DNA from: Isoetes taiwanensis
Lineage: Eukaryota; Streptophyta; Lycopodiopsida; Isoetales; Isoetaceae
Length of the DNA: 64,000 nt
Assembly: GCA_021234155.1 (NCBI GenBank)
Contig: JAJEKV010000018.1
Span: 20,197,252-20,261,251, forward strand
Reading direction: 5' to 3'
Shown here piece after piece: positions 37,897 to 48,530 of the stretch (the stretch's first letter is position 1; every line of letters starts with the position of its first letter). Both the position numbers and the translations under genes were made by a program. The notes below the pieces were generated by a model. The model searched no databases, was not told the origin of the DNA, and worked only from the letters and a program-made list of their open reading frames with translations.

Positions 37897-38080
37897 TTCT
37901 TCTCTTTGTAGGAGAGGAAAATAGTGTCAATTGCATTATATTGTCATGCTTAGAGGGGTGGCCCTGCTCAGTTGGATCTAATTATCCACTGGGTTTTTTA
38001 TTCCTGCCCTCCATTGTATTATATGTATTATGATGGAGTGTTATTAATAAAGTCTGACGTCCTTCAAAACTAAAATAAAT
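37897..38080 (+). mobile_element. 3' UTR fragment of an L1-like LINE
   Basis: The stretch carries CTGGGTTTTTTATTCCTGCC, TATTATGATGGAGTGTTATT and AATAAAGTCTGACGTCCTTC before an A-rich end, a layout seen at plant L1 3' ends. A similar tail is at 100-149. It lies between the Helitron and the full-length LINE, so both later elements landed in or beside it. Confidence 0.45.
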
Positions 38081-38096
38081 TGTAGAACTATTTACG

Positions 38097-38111
38097 AAAT
38101 TATTGATTTGG
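38097..38111. repeat. target-site duplication of the full-length LINE, left copy
   Basis: AAATTATTGATTTGG occurs here and at 46757-46771 immediately after the poly(A) tail. The As may be shared with the tail, so the certain part is 11-12 bp. Confidence 0.85.
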
Positions 38112-38256
38112 GGTTGACGAAAAGATGTTAGACGCTATTTTGGTTAGGCGCTATTTTGGGCGCTATTTTGGGCGGCTGCTCTCATAAAAAACTCTGCTCG
38201 AAATCCTTTCCTCCGGAACAGAAGGTCGCTGCTGGTCGTTGCTGCCGTTGCTGCCG

Positions 38257-38346
38257 GTCCCCTTGTGTAGAAGGGGACACTGGATCCGGTCCCTTTCATT
38301 GATTTAGGTTTTAGTTTATGCTGTCGGTCCCCTTGTAGAAGGGGAC
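38257..38346 (+). promoter_or_regulatory. repeated hairpins in the LINE 5' UTR
   Basis: GTCCCCTT and AAGGGGAC form a perfect 8-bp stem at 38257-38278 and again at 38327-38346, each followed by ACTGGAT. The duplicated block lies about 150-230 bp inside the element, where plant L1 5' UTRs carry promoter or RNA-structure elements. A function is inferred only from position. Confidence 0.4.
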
Positions 38347-38649
38347 ACTGGATTCGGGTTGCAGGGGAAGGTTGAATCAGGGCAAGAATACACTCCCCTT
38401 GACCATGACTTTTTCATGATTACTTAAAAGATATGGAAGGATTGCAGCTCTTGCAGCAGTGGCAGCAGTTGCCATTATAAAGGCTCTCAATCAGTGGTCT
38501 TTTTGTATATCTGGTTCCATGCAATCACCCTCTTTATCTTCAATCAATGTTTTTCTATTATCTCATTGCAGCAATCATCCATTCCCTGTCGTAAGCTCTC
38601 TCCCTGCATGAAGCTTTACTGCTCCTTTTTCATATAAAGCTTCAAAATG

Positions 38650-40810
38650 TTCAATGGGGTTACCACTGCCTTTAGCTTTGATCTGCTCTGAAGCTAGTGC
38701 CTCTAATCCATCGTCCAATACTGCCATTCCATCTCCAAGTTCTCCTGTGACAGATTCAACTAAATACTTTGTCATCTTCTACAACTTGGACCAAATCTGT
38801 TGTGGTCGGGCGGAGGGGATCTCTCCTCGTGGATCTCTCGGGCATTCCTTGTGGACTAATCGGTCTTCCCCGATATTTTCTTCATTGGAGAGCAATCCCA
38901 CCCTACTAGCAACACCTTAGCTTCCTCTATTGAGCTAAGAATTGCCTATCTCGGATCGAGTCGCCCCAAAGGCAAAGTTCTTAATATATTCGCACCAGCT
39001 TTATCGATTTTGTTACTCTAGAACTTTATAGAGTTTAATGTGTTCGCTCATGGAGTATCTATTGCTCTCTTCCGATTCCACCCTCAAATCTCGAAGTCGC
39101 ATTTTGAGTCCCCCCCTTTCTCATCATCTTCGTTATCTCACCAGACTTCGTCATTCCCGCAAGACCCTCTTTTTATCGTCGATCAGCCTTCTTAGTTAAT
39201 AATCAATTTATCCTCGTGGGGCTTTTGTCCAAGGCCCCGCTGATCAAACTTCTCGGGCCTCGATCATTGATAATAGATTTCTCTTCCCCGACCAGTTCAA
39301 CTGCACAGGCGGGCTTGCTATCAGAGGGGACCCATTTCAAATCAGAAGGCAAGTGAGACAGCTTGTTTTTGGAGACCAAGCTGTTGAACCAACTCAGTCT
39401 GTCCTTGTTACCTGCACTTGGCAAGCCAGCCTCTACTGGCTTGAGTTTTATGGATAAGGCCCTGTCTTTGTCCGAGGATATGGAGGACAAAGTTTCCCTT
39501 TCTCTTCATATCCCTGAGGTGGCGAATAGGATTCGCCACCTTGATAACCTTGGTCTTATTGCTAAGGTAATCAGAGGTAATCCATCTCTTCAGGAAATTA
39601 AAAAAGCTTTGGAGCGGGCATCTCGAGGCCGTGTTACGCCTGGGGTCCGACCTCTTGGTAATCACGTATTTTCTTATCACCTTCCCAAGTGAAAGGGAAG
39701 CGGACCTCATTTTCAAGAAGGGCGCCATCACATGCCTTCGCGGGCGATCCTTTTTCAAGTGGAGGCCAAATTTTAATGCTAAGAGCCCTGATGCCCTTTT
39801 CTTCCCAATCTGGTTGTCTCTTTCTAACCTCAGTTGTGAGTTCTGGACAGAAAAGGCCTTCAAGATCATCTCTTCTGCTCTAGGCGAGTTTGTTTGCATG
39901 GGTGGCTCTCCCAACGAGCCCCCTAAAAACTCACGTGTCTCCGTCAACATCTTCAATCCGCTTCCTCAATCACTTTTTTCAAAGGTTTTAACAAATGAGC
40001 TCATTGAGTTTAAACTACAAGTTTCTGGCTTGCCCTTGCCTTGTTCTACCTGCGGTTCCCTGGTGCATCTTTGGGGAAGTTTGCCCACCTGTTATGGCCG
40101 AGACAGTAAGTGCAGAGGTAGAGAAAGGCAAGACAGTGGATGAAGAAGGCTTTATCTTGGTAAGAGCCCGTAATAAACCGGTGAAACACCGGGTCCGAGT
40201 ATCAAAGGTTTTGCCAAGCCAAGGTCGCTGAAGATCCCAAGGTCATATCTGCCGTAATCGAGGAACAAATGACCCCTCTTGTGCCCGACCCTCTTTACGC
40301 TTCAAATGATAAGAGCGAGGCTCTATTACAGTCCCATGCCCATCTCCCCGGGCTGAAGAGCTGGCCCTTCCTCCCCCTGGAGAAGTGACTATCCTTCCGA
40401 AGTTGCTCAGATCATAGATCTTTGCCCGGAAGACCCATTCTATTTCTCTCGCCTTTGCTCATTGGCTGGAGACTCTCTCTCCTTTGCTAGCCATATATCA
40501 TTCTTTGATGTTCCCCTTCCCCTAGCAACTACTTCTTCAAGGCCCCGACTTTTTGCAAGTCCGATTTGAGGGTCACTGCAAGTTCGATTGGTAATGGGAA
40601 GGTCCTCTCCACTTCCGATGGTTGCGAACCTCTAAACTTGGAGGTTGAAGTTGTCGCCTCGAAGATCGAGCTTACAAGCCTCTAGATGAGGCCCGTCTAA
40701 AGAAGGTAAAAAAACCTAATGGGAAGAAAATCTGCAATCGTGAATTCGAATCTGCCATTGCAAAGGTACTCTTGGATCACTCCATAGATGATACCTCCAA
40801 GAAAAAGGGA
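38650..40810 (+). pseudogene. LINE ORF1 (nucleic-acid-binding protein), frameshifted
   Basis: ORF1 proteins of plant L1 elements bind the element RNA. The best blocks are IRHLDNLGLIAKVIRGNPSL with GVRPLGNHVFSYHLP in one frame (39363-39692), then ADLIFKKGAITCLRGRSFFK, FFPIWLSLSNLSCEFWTEKA and FKIISSALGEFVCMGGSP in the next (to 40143). This is the DUF4283 pattern. A following CSTCGSLVHLWGSLPTC is a damaged CCHC knuckle lacking the usual Gly-His. A basic, Lys-rich tail reaches about 40810. At least two frameshifts are needed to read it. Confidence 0.65.
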
Positions 40811-41504
40811 TGATCTGGGCTGCTGTGTAAGCAGATCTCGAGTTCGGCTGATCTCCATGGTGTTTAAAAATCGAGGTTAGTTCTTCTCCTCGCCGAGGCT
40901 TCTAGCCGCACCATAGTTCTCGGTTTTGTATGTTGTATCGAAAAAGACAATAGTACTACAAAAGCAAATATCTCTGCTTATCATCTTTGCACAAGAAAAG
41001 GTAAATGTATCGTAATAGGTAAATGTAGCGTAAAAGGCAACAATTAAGCCTGTACGGGGACACAGGATGTAGATTGAAGCTTAGATCTACACACAATGTT
41101 AAGGATCGAGCCCATTTTCCAGCCGGTGACTATTTTGTATTTGGATAATGTTCTACATATCGGCGCTTAATGGAACTCTTTATGATCTATAGTTTAACTT
41201 TTGACACAAAGGATCTGGTTATGAATTTAAGGAAGGAATTAAGTGCTCTTTGTTATTGCCAATCCCAAGAATCTAAGACAACTAACAGGGGTATGGGAAA
41301 TATATGGCAACTCCTAATTATTTGGTGCTACATTCATGGTATGGGACTGGCCAACTTCTCCCCGCTCTCACTCATAAAAACAGGGATCATATTCCATGTT
41401 TCAAAACATGTGGACAAGCTTAGAGGGTCAGGCCTGAAGTTAGTGGGGGGGGGCACTTTATAATATCAGTTATGTTGGAAGGGTTCAGTTAAAAAATAAT
41501 TTGG

Positions 41505-42191
41505 ATGGGGGGTCAACTATTGAAGTCGATGGGGGGGAAAGGAATAACAGTTCTGATGGGAGGGTTCAGATTTAAAAAGATTGGGTTGAGGGGTCAACTA
41601 GGGAAGGTGATGGGGGGGGGGGGCATTATAGTATGCCAGCATACTAACACCCTTACCAACAGGGATAACAAATCCACCACTTGGGTAGCTAAGTGGCATG
41701 GCATATTATCCGGGTTAAGTCCACCTTGGAACCCCAATACCTGGTCATTTGTACAATATTGGGCTAGTACCAGTGGTACTTGGGCTACTTACACACATTC
41801 CAGGTTAGGATCATTGTGGTACAAATGTTTAACTAAGAAGTGGTGTGATCAAGTGGGAGTGGGATGTTTATACATTGGAGTATTACGAAGGGGTATGGGT
41901 ATCCTTCCATGTATCCCTTCTAATAAGGAAAGGGAAAGACAAATTAAAGCTTTGGTGATGAGGAAAGGACAAATTAAACCTTTCCACAACCCTGGAGGTA
42001 TCTACCTCGATACAAGAAGTCATAGCAAGAACCTATATAGGGCCACATTTTTGACGTATGTGACTAGAAATTGTGTTGGTCAGGAGGGGGTGGCAGCTAT
42101 TAATTATAGGGTATTGCAAACTAAACACCTAAGGGGTGCAAGGGGTGGTGAGCCACTCATTTTAAGTATGGGTGCAATAACACACGGGTAA
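41505..42191 (+). CDS. 228-codon ORF of unknown function within the LINE
   Basis: The first 40 codons translate G-rich repeats and are probably not coding. From about 41640 composition becomes protein-like and Trp-rich: TTWVAKWHGILSGLSPPWNP, then LGSLWYKCLTKKWCDQVG, ending SMGAITHG. The 3' half is open for about 550 bp in otherwise AT-rich DNA. I recognise no family. It could be a fragment of another element or a captured gene. No promoter or splice site supports it as a host gene. Confidence 0.35.
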   Translation: MGGQLLKSMGGKGITVLMGGFRFKKIGLRGQLGKVMGGGGIIVCQHTNTLTNRDNKSTTWVAKWHGILSGLSPPWNPNTWSFVQYWASTSGTWATYTHSRLGSLWYKCLTKKWCDQVGVGCLYIGVLRRGMGILPCIPSNKERERQIKALVMRKGQIKPFHNPGGIYLDTRSHSKNLYRATFLTYVTRNCVGQEGVAAINYRVLQTKHLRGARGGEPLILSMGAITHG

Positions 42192-42443
42192 AAGCATGAA
42201 AGGGTGTACGTACATTGTACTGAATTGATGTACAAATATGGATACTTTTCACGTACATTTTGGTTATTTTTTGTTTGTATAAACATACACTTTTTTATTT
42301 TATGTACTTTGCATATACATTTAAGCTAAATTTCGAATATTTTTTGGCTATGCACGTACTTTTTGGGTACTTTGGGTGATTTGTGTAATATAGCCACATG
42401 TACCAAAAGGGATACATTTCTAGACACCCTTTCATGCTTTTAC
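42188..42443. repeat. perfect 20-bp inverted repeat, 216-bp spacer
   Basis: GTAAAAGCATGAAAGGGTGT (42188-42207) is the exact reverse complement of 42424-42443. The spacer is AT-rich with repeated GTAC words. It starts at the stop codon of the 228-codon frame. Confidence 0.75.
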
Positions 42444-42694
42444 GCACACCTAGAAAGTGCTAGGGATGGGGGGCCACTTATAAAGATATGCTGGTGGGGG
42501 GGATCGACGCAGAAAAGGGATGGTCATATATCCTCTGCCCTCTGTCAGAGGGACCGACTGAGACCACTGGGGAAATACATTCCCATATATATAGGTCGTA
42601 TTTATGTTGGTTCAGATGGCCCATGTGCAAGGAATTTTTTGTATGATTACAGTGGCACTGCCGTCTTGTCAGAGAGGTTATTATACTATATACT

Positions 42695-43530
42695 ATGAAA
42701 ATTGTATCCTGGAACCTCCGAGGTATTAAAGGCGTTCTGAAACGTGGTAGAGTGCTTGCCGCCATACGCTCTATGATGGCAGATGTTATTCTCTTATAGG
42801 AACATAGACTTCCTGACTTCGAAGCAAGTTCTATAGGCAAATGGATAGGAGGCAACTACTCCTCCTTTAGCTGTGCAGCCAGGGGAACTAAAGGTGGCAC
42901 CTGTATCCTCTGGAGAGGCCTTGTTCAGAAGTCCTACTATGCTGCTGGGGATGGTCGATGGCAGGTGGTGACCTTTGAATCTAATGAGTGCCAATGGGGG
43001 GTCATCAATGTATATACGTCAAATAAGCCTGCAGAAAGGGCCGCGATGTGGAAAGAAATTGAAAGCTGGATAGGTCACCAAGGGGATGTCACCAAAAACC
43101 GGATTTTAGGGGAGATCTGAACATGACCGATGTGTGGGACCAAAAATTGGGTTGCATAGAAATCTATCGAGAGATGAGGATACTTCTTGGAACTCTTTGC
43201 TTGATAGTGTGGGATTTAATTTGATTCCGCCCTCAATGCTACCTTCTCATGGTCGAATAAGCGTAAGGGCCAAGACCGGTATATTGTCTATTAGACATTT
43301 TTATATGGCCAATAAAACAAAGATGCCTCATGGATAAGTGTTATGTTGAGGGGAACTTGCCTTCTCCCACTCGATCATGTTCCCAAAAGCTTATTTCTTG
43401 AAAACATGCCTTCTATCGGCAAGCGAGGAAATATCCCTTTCAAATTCAATACCTCGTGGCTAGGAAAGGAGGCATTTTGCAAGCCTTTTAGGTATTTATT
43501 TCTCTCTCTAATGATCTTAATCCTCTAAGC
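42695..43530 (+). pseudogene. LINE ORF2 endonuclease domain, broken
   Basis: The ATG at 42695 starts MKIVSWNLRGIKGVLKRGRV, the hallmark N-terminus of APE-type L1 endonucleases (WN.RG). It continues MMADVILL, then TAG where the family has the Gln codon CAG of LLQEHR, a single C-to-T change. Next come CILWRGLVQ, WGVINVYTSNKP and a GDLNMTD block (normally GGDFNMT) reached through a frameshift at about 43110. The segment to 43530 is readable only with further frameshifts (DEDTSWNSLLDSVGFNLI). It lies directly upstream of, but out of frame with, the reverse transcriptase. Confidence 0.8.
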
Positions 43531-46146
43531 ATGAAAGCCTGGGTGGAGAAGCTCAGCCTAATGAAGGCCTGGGCTAAAGTGTGGGGAAAGAGCAGAGCCA
43601 AGGAGTTCAAAAAGGAAAAGATGGATATATACAATCAGTTGAGAATAGTTAAGCAGGACTTATTATCTGATCCACACAACATTGCCAAACAGAACATTGA
43701 GGCAGAGCTGGAAGGGAAAGCAAAGGCAATTGAGGAGGAGGAGGCTAGAGGGGCGGCTGTTCGCTCTAAAACTAAGTGGCATGCCGAACTTGACCATGAG
43801 AACTCCAAATGTTTTTTTAGAATGGCGGGTGCTAGGTTAGCTGATAATAGTATCTCATCGATTAAGGATGGCAATTCAAATGTATCGGAGGAACCACAGG
43901 AGATCAGATCATTTATTAGGGAAAGCTTTGAGAATCAATTTAAGGAAGATCCTATACCTTCCTCTTACCATGCTCAGTTGGCATGCTGGCTAACTAAAGT
44001 GGATTGGGGGGAGAAGGTTACCCGAGAAGAAAATCAGTTGTTACTACGTAACATAGAGGGGGATGAGATCTACAAAACCTTATGCTCCCTTGCAGCAGGA
44101 AATCTCCCTGGGCCAGATGGTTTTCCTCCAGAATTCTTTGTTGAATTTTGGGATGTGCTTGGGCCGGACTTCATCAGAGCTGTTTGTGGAGCATGGATGT
44201 CATGCTCTCTACACCCATCATTAGCAGCAGGGTTTATCACTCTTGTTCCGAAGGTCCCAAGACCTCAAAGCCTAGGGGAATGGAGGCCTATCGCACTCAC
44301 CAATGTCATCTATAAGGTAATCATGAAGGCTATTGCTAACCGCTTGAAACCAATTCTGAACAGGGTAATTGGGCATGAGCAATCAGCTTTCTTGCCAGGC
44401 AGATACATATTGGATAACTATCTTGCAGCCAGGGAAGGCCTGCATTGGTGCCAGGCCTCCAAACAAAATTGTGTAATGATTAAGATGGACTTTAGAAAGG
44501 CATATGACTCTCTCAGATGGGAAGGGTTGCGCTCAGTCATGTCCCATATGGGTTTTGAGCTCCACTTTATTCAGTTGGCTTTGGGGATGAATAACTTAGC
44601 TTCTGCGTCGGTCCTGGTTAATGGACAACCGTCTGGCCTGTTTAAACTCAAGAAGGGGATTAGACAGGGCTGCCCCCTCGCTCCCTACTTATTCCTCATC
44701 ATGGCCAACCTATTGACAAGAATGGTTCAGCTAAAGATGTTAGGGGGAGATCTGGAAGGGCTTACCTTTCCTGGAGGTACAGAAAAGCTAACAATTATGC
44801 AATATGCAGATGATACCTTCATGTTCCTCAGATATGATGACAACAGTTTCCACTCTTTTCGAGATATTCTTACGTCCTTTGAGGTTATATCTGGTATCGG
44901 CCTTAATGCCAATAAGTGTGTAGTTCTCTGGGCTTCAGATAGTCCCATTGATCCTCGGGCCGGGGGTCTGGGTTTTCCGGTAGTGGCAGCTGGAGAATCT
45001 GTTAAGCTCCTGGGTCTTCCCCTGGTGCTTTCTGACAACCTCAAAGGCCTCTGGACCCCCATAATGGATAAACTCAGAAAGAAGGTAGGCCTATGGTCCA
45101 CAAAGACCTTGGCAACATCTGGTCGGGTGACAGTGGCTAATGCAGTGCTAGCTGCCTCTCATATTTATTACTCATCAGCGATGATTGCCCAGAAAGGGGT
45201 TTACAATCAAATGCAAACTATCATCAGGAAATTCATTTGGGGTGGCATGGCTAAGGTGGCCTGGGAGGAACTGTGTCGGGACAAAAGGGAAGGGGGATTG
45301 GGCTGCAAAGACCCCTTCACTCAGGCACAGGCCCTGGCGGCTAAATTTGTTTGGAGAGTACTACAAGGTGAGTCATCTGCTTTATCACCTGCTTTAAAAT
45401 TTGTATCCTATTGGTTGAAGCAAGGTAAGCTCTTGGGAAAGCCAGCTCTCCCCAGAGATGAATTGGGAGCATTCTACTTTAGTTTCAAAGTAGCCCCTGG
45501 TACATCTCCTGTGATGAGAAAGATTCTCCAAGCGTGGCTGGATGTGCAACACCTTTTTGTTCCTATGGATCCTCCTAGGGAAGCAGGTGGCTTCAGTTTA
45601 TTCTGGAATACTAGGATATGGGGGAGGGAGGGTCTTCCTCTGGCCCTCTCTCACCCCCGCATCTTCATTAAATGGAAGAGCTGTGGAATCACTAGGTTGC
45701 AACATCTGTGGATGAATGGGAGATGGGTCTGTTGGACTACATTCAAGAGTAAAATCCAGAACCCAGGCGAAGGTGACCGTAAGGTGCTACGAGAGATATT
45801 AGGCAAAGTCACCAACCTAACTGGAACAGTGGGGCCTTGTGAGGAATGGCGGGTTGATGGACATGCACAGTATAGTGTGGCAAGAATCTATCGAGGACTA
45901 TGTGTAGATACTCCTCTGATAGCTGAGGCAAGGCTTGGGGTGAGCAATGGAGTTGCCAAAGCTGTTTTAGCCAACTCCTGGAAGTCGCTTTGTTCAAGAA
46001 AGATACAATTCTTTAGGTGGACAGCTTTACAAGGAGGGCTCAGTACAAAGGAAAGTTTATTCAATAAAGGTATTCTGGACAATGATAGGTGTCCACTTGG
46101 TTGCCATACCACTCAATCTATTGGACACCTCCTTTTGCCCCCGTGA
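43531..46146 (+). CDS. LINE ORF2 reverse transcriptase (871-codon open frame)
   Basis: The frame is intact for 871 codons. Residues 1-150 are the linker that follows the endonuclease. Palm motifs follow in order: PGPDGFPPEFF (about 195), FITLVPKV and GEWRPIALTN (about 235-255), SAFLPGRYILDN (about 285), KMDFRKAYDSLRW (about 317), KGIRQGCPLAP (about 375) and the catalytic QYADDTFMF (about 423). The thumb region includes GLNANKC and VKLLGLPLVLS. Then FIWGGMAKVAWEELCRDKRE and AAKFVWRVLQ, and a zf-RVT-like tail with KIQFFRWTALQGGLSTKESL. The stop at 46144-46146 results from a frameshift, since the tail continues downstream. The true ORF2 start is at 42695; this ATG is just the first after the last frameshift. 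Confidence 0.9.
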   Translation: MKAWVEKLSLMKAWAKVWGKSRAKEFKKEKMDIYNQLRIVKQDLLSDPHNIAKQNIEAELEGKAKAIEEEEARGAAVRSKTKWHAELDHENSKCFFRMAGARLADNSISSIKDGNSNVSEEPQEIRSFIRESFENQFKEDPIPSSYHAQLACWLTKVDWGEKVTREENQLLLRNIEGDEIYKTLCSLAAGNLPGPDGFPPEFFVEFWDVLGPDFIRAVCGAWMSCSLHPSLAAGFITLVPKVPRPQSLGEWRPIALTNVIYKVIMKAIANRLKPILNRVIGHEQSAFLPGRYILDNYLAAREGLHWCQASKQNCVMIKMDFRKAYDSLRWEGLRSVMSHMGFELHFIQLALGMNNLASASVLVNGQPSGLFKLKKGIRQGCPLAPYLFLIMANLLTRMVQLKMLGGDLEGLTFPGGTEKLTIMQYADDTFMFLRYDDNSFHSFRDILTSFEVISGIGLNANKCVVLWASDSPIDPRAGGLGFPVVAAGESVKLLGLPLVLSDNLKGLWTPIMDKLRKKVGLWSTKTLATSGRVTVANAVLAASHIYYSSAMIAQKGVYNQMQTIIRKFIWGGMAKVAWEELCRDKREGGLGCKDPFTQAQALAAKFVWRVLQGESSALSPALKFVSYWLKQGKLLGKPALPRDELGAFYFSFKVAPGTSPVMRKILQAWLDVQHLFVPMDPPREAGGFSLFWNTRIWGREGLPLALSHPRIFIKWKSCGITRLQHLWMNGRWVCWTTFKSKIQNPGEGDRKVLREILGKVTNLTGTVGPCEEWRVDGHAQYSVARIYRGLCVDTPLIAEARLGVSNGVAKAVLANSWKSLCSRKIQFFRWTALQGGLSTKESLFNKGILDNDRCPLGCHTTQSIGHLLLPP

Positions 46147-46523
46147 TCGCAGAAGTTCGGCACCGGGTTTGCCCCATCATTGGGTGATGATACACCATCC
46201 GAGATGGCAGATTCTTCGATCAATCGATAGGTGCGATGATCGAAGCCTCCTTGGTGAATATTGCGATATGGGTCATCTGGAAACACCGATGTGATGTGGC
46301 ACTAGGTGGCCAAGGGATCTCCATAGTGAAGCTAAAGAACTCTTTCAACTCAGAAGTAGCACTGATGGCGCTATCACATCATAGGAAGCATGGAATTAAC
46401 TACAACAAGGGTCTTGATAGACTCGGTTCCTTACAGGGGTTCTACTTTTATTTTAAGTGCCATTGGGATGATAATGAAGCAGGGAATGACATAGGCACAG
46501 GAATCCCATCTATTCAGATTTGA
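46147..46523 (+). pseudogene. frameshifted C-terminal tail of LINE ORF2
   Basis: In another frame the zf-RVT tail continues with LVNIAIWVIWKHRCDVALGG, a motif that ends many plant L1 ORF2 proteins, then runs to a stop at 46521-46523. At least one indel near 46140 separates it from the long frame. Confidence 0.6.
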
Positions 46524-46759
46524 GAATGTTTTGAGGACCCAATAGTAGAACGGAGCTGCTTCCCTCTATAGTACCTGCTTTATGGTGAAGATGGGCGACT
46601 CCCTATAGTACCCCTAAAGTAGGGAAGACGAGACGATGCTCTCTGTAGTACACATGCTGTGGTCCCCACAACATCTGAGTGGGTCTCATTGTACATAATG
46701 CTTTATATTAATACATATATCTAATCTTACCTCCAAAAAAAAAAAAAAAAAAAAAAAAA
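46524..46759 (+). terminator. LINE 3' UTR and poly(A) tail
   Basis: The 3' UTR has repeated CCTATAGTACC and TGTAGTAC words, ends TACCTCC and passes into a 25-base A run (46735-46759). The target duplication follows at once. Confidence 0.75.
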
Positions 46760-46771
46760 TTATTGATTTGG

Positions 46772-48530
46772 AACTCTATATCTAGATAGTTGGGGTTTTG
46801 ATTTTACACTATCTTTTTGGAAAATGTTATATAATGGCGTGACATGCGCATGGCAATGATATGTACCATTTAAATTAAGATTATCCAATGGTTTTTTCTA
46901 GTGTGGGATCTCTTAAATGCATGTGAACTTTATCCAAATGAGGAATTTGCCTTTAGACGAATAATGTGAGTTGCAAATGAAATTAAAGGGTGATATCAAA
47001 CCTTAGACTGGACATTGCAATATTTGAATCATAAATCTTCTAGAAGCCTTGCGTATTGAAAGAACAAAATTTAAAAGAGATGTCCATAAGCAACTTAGAG
47101 GTATGTAGTTATTTATCATAATGATATCTTGTTGAGCAATTTGAAGATGGAAATATATGGAATGCCATATAGGGCAAAAATTTGGGTGGGCTCTCCAATT
47201 AATTTATACAAAGCCAAAGCACAAAACGTTGAAGCAATATTTGAATCACAAACCTTCTAGAAGCCTTGCATATTGAAGGGATAAAAAGAGATGTCCATAA
47301 GTAGCTTTAAATTTATATAGTTACTATATTGGTATCATGTTGAGTAATTTGAAGATGAAAATATAGGAATGCCATATTTTCCTTCTTGAACACATCATTG
47401 TAAGCAGGAGCTTGTACGTATTCTTTCATTATCTTCACCAACACTTGAACTTCTTTCCCCCCCGGGCAAAAAAAAAAGATAAAAACAAAATGAATGTCAA
47501 TAAAGAAGAAAAATGTTTCACAATGCCAAAGCAAGTATACTCATTGTCCATATCACAATAGAATAATAGAAACATGGTTACATTTTAAAGGAAATTACAA
47601 AATATACAAAGCTTGTTAACTAAATAATGATAGGGCTTTGGATACAACATCAATGTCAAAGAAATTTGAAGCAGTTTGTTGTACGTTAGCTCCATATAAG
47701 AGAAGAGAACTACTTGTTCAAATTCCATTGTATATTGCTTAAATCTCACTGCTCGCTGCCAGCGTTCTATCTCGGGCTTCCATTTTGATAATGGTATTCA
47801 TGTTCCTACAGAATATGCAGTTTGACACCTGCCAAATTCATAGAGCAATGATTGACTAATTGCACATAAAGACATTCATGTATCAATATATTATGCGTGT
47901 AACAAAGGTCTGAAAATTGCATATTGACTAAAGTTATAAGAATATACTAAAGCCTAGATTCGTACTATCAATAGTGAGATAGAAGATACAATGCTCAAAA
48001 ACACTTTGCCAAAAACACTGTGACGAATGTTGCTACCCTGCTTGCAATAAAGCAAACCTGGTAACCAGTCCTATAAGGAAGGCTTGGAAAATACTCTTAT
48101 TTGCTCTGAAATCAAACCAATCATGACGTCTACATTGCGGTAGTCCCTTGATAACAGCTGGTCGAGTAATGAGATTCTTCACAACTGGTTGTTCAATCCA
48201 ACAACTGGGATGCTACGCAGCCACAATTTAGGCAGGAGCAGAGGAACAGTTACATTGAACTATCCAGCTGAATAGGAAGAAAAGGCATCTCCTAATGTAT
48301 CTGCAGCGATTGGAGCATCCCATTGGCTACTATAATTCCTCCAACTACATCAGCTCCAACAGAAACAGTTCTGAGCCAGCAAGCACACCAGGCCCTCTAG
48401 TAGATTTCAGAGCTGTTCCTGCCACTTCTACCTTCTCTAATACCCCTAGAATTATAATCGAATAATCCATTGCATGTCTATAAGGTCGCATGCTTAATGA
48501 GAACAATGCCGCATTACATGAGGGGAGCAT
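46772..48530. other. stretch without a clear gene; possible minus-strand exon near 48050-48180
   Basis: Two blocks (47020-47110 and 47240-47350) share ATATTTGAATCAYAAAYCTTCTAGAAGCCTTGC and GATGTCCATAAG, a diverged duplication about 200 bp apart. On the minus strand around 48060-48180 a stop-free reading gives LITRPAVIKGLPQCRRHDWF and DFRANKSIFQAFLIGLVTR. This looks like an exon but belongs to no family I recognise. Confidence 0.3.

Larger units (their letters stand above)
40811..42694 (+). other. unexplained 1.9-kb G-rich segment between LINE ORF1 and ORF2
   Basis: It contains the 228-codon frame at 41505-42191 and repeated GGGGGTCAACTA / GGGGGG blocks at 41440-41625. It also contains a palindrome GTATGCCAGCATAC (41632-41645) and a 20-bp inverted repeat at 42188/42424. 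L1 ORF1 and ORF2 are normally adjacent, so this is either a nested insertion or acquired sequence. No TIR, LTR or target duplication could be fixed at its borders. Confidence 0.5.
38112..46759 (+). mobile_element. full-length L1-like LINE, 8.65 kb
   Basis: The element runs from the left target duplication to a 25-base A tail (46735-46759) with a right target duplication. Order: a 5' UTR with two short hairpins, ORF1 with a DUF4283-like domain and a defective zinc knuckle, an unusual 1.9-kb G-rich segment, an APE-type endonuclease, reverse transcriptase, and a zf-RVT-like C-terminus. Because both ends are present it was not 5'-truncated on insertion. ORF1, the endonuclease and the C-terminal tail carry stops or frameshifts, so it is no longer autonomous. 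Confidence 0.85.

Noticed and set aside
39408-39956. 182-codon minus-strand frame
   Set aside because: Antisense to LINE ORF1; the plus strand carries the DUF4283-like motifs.
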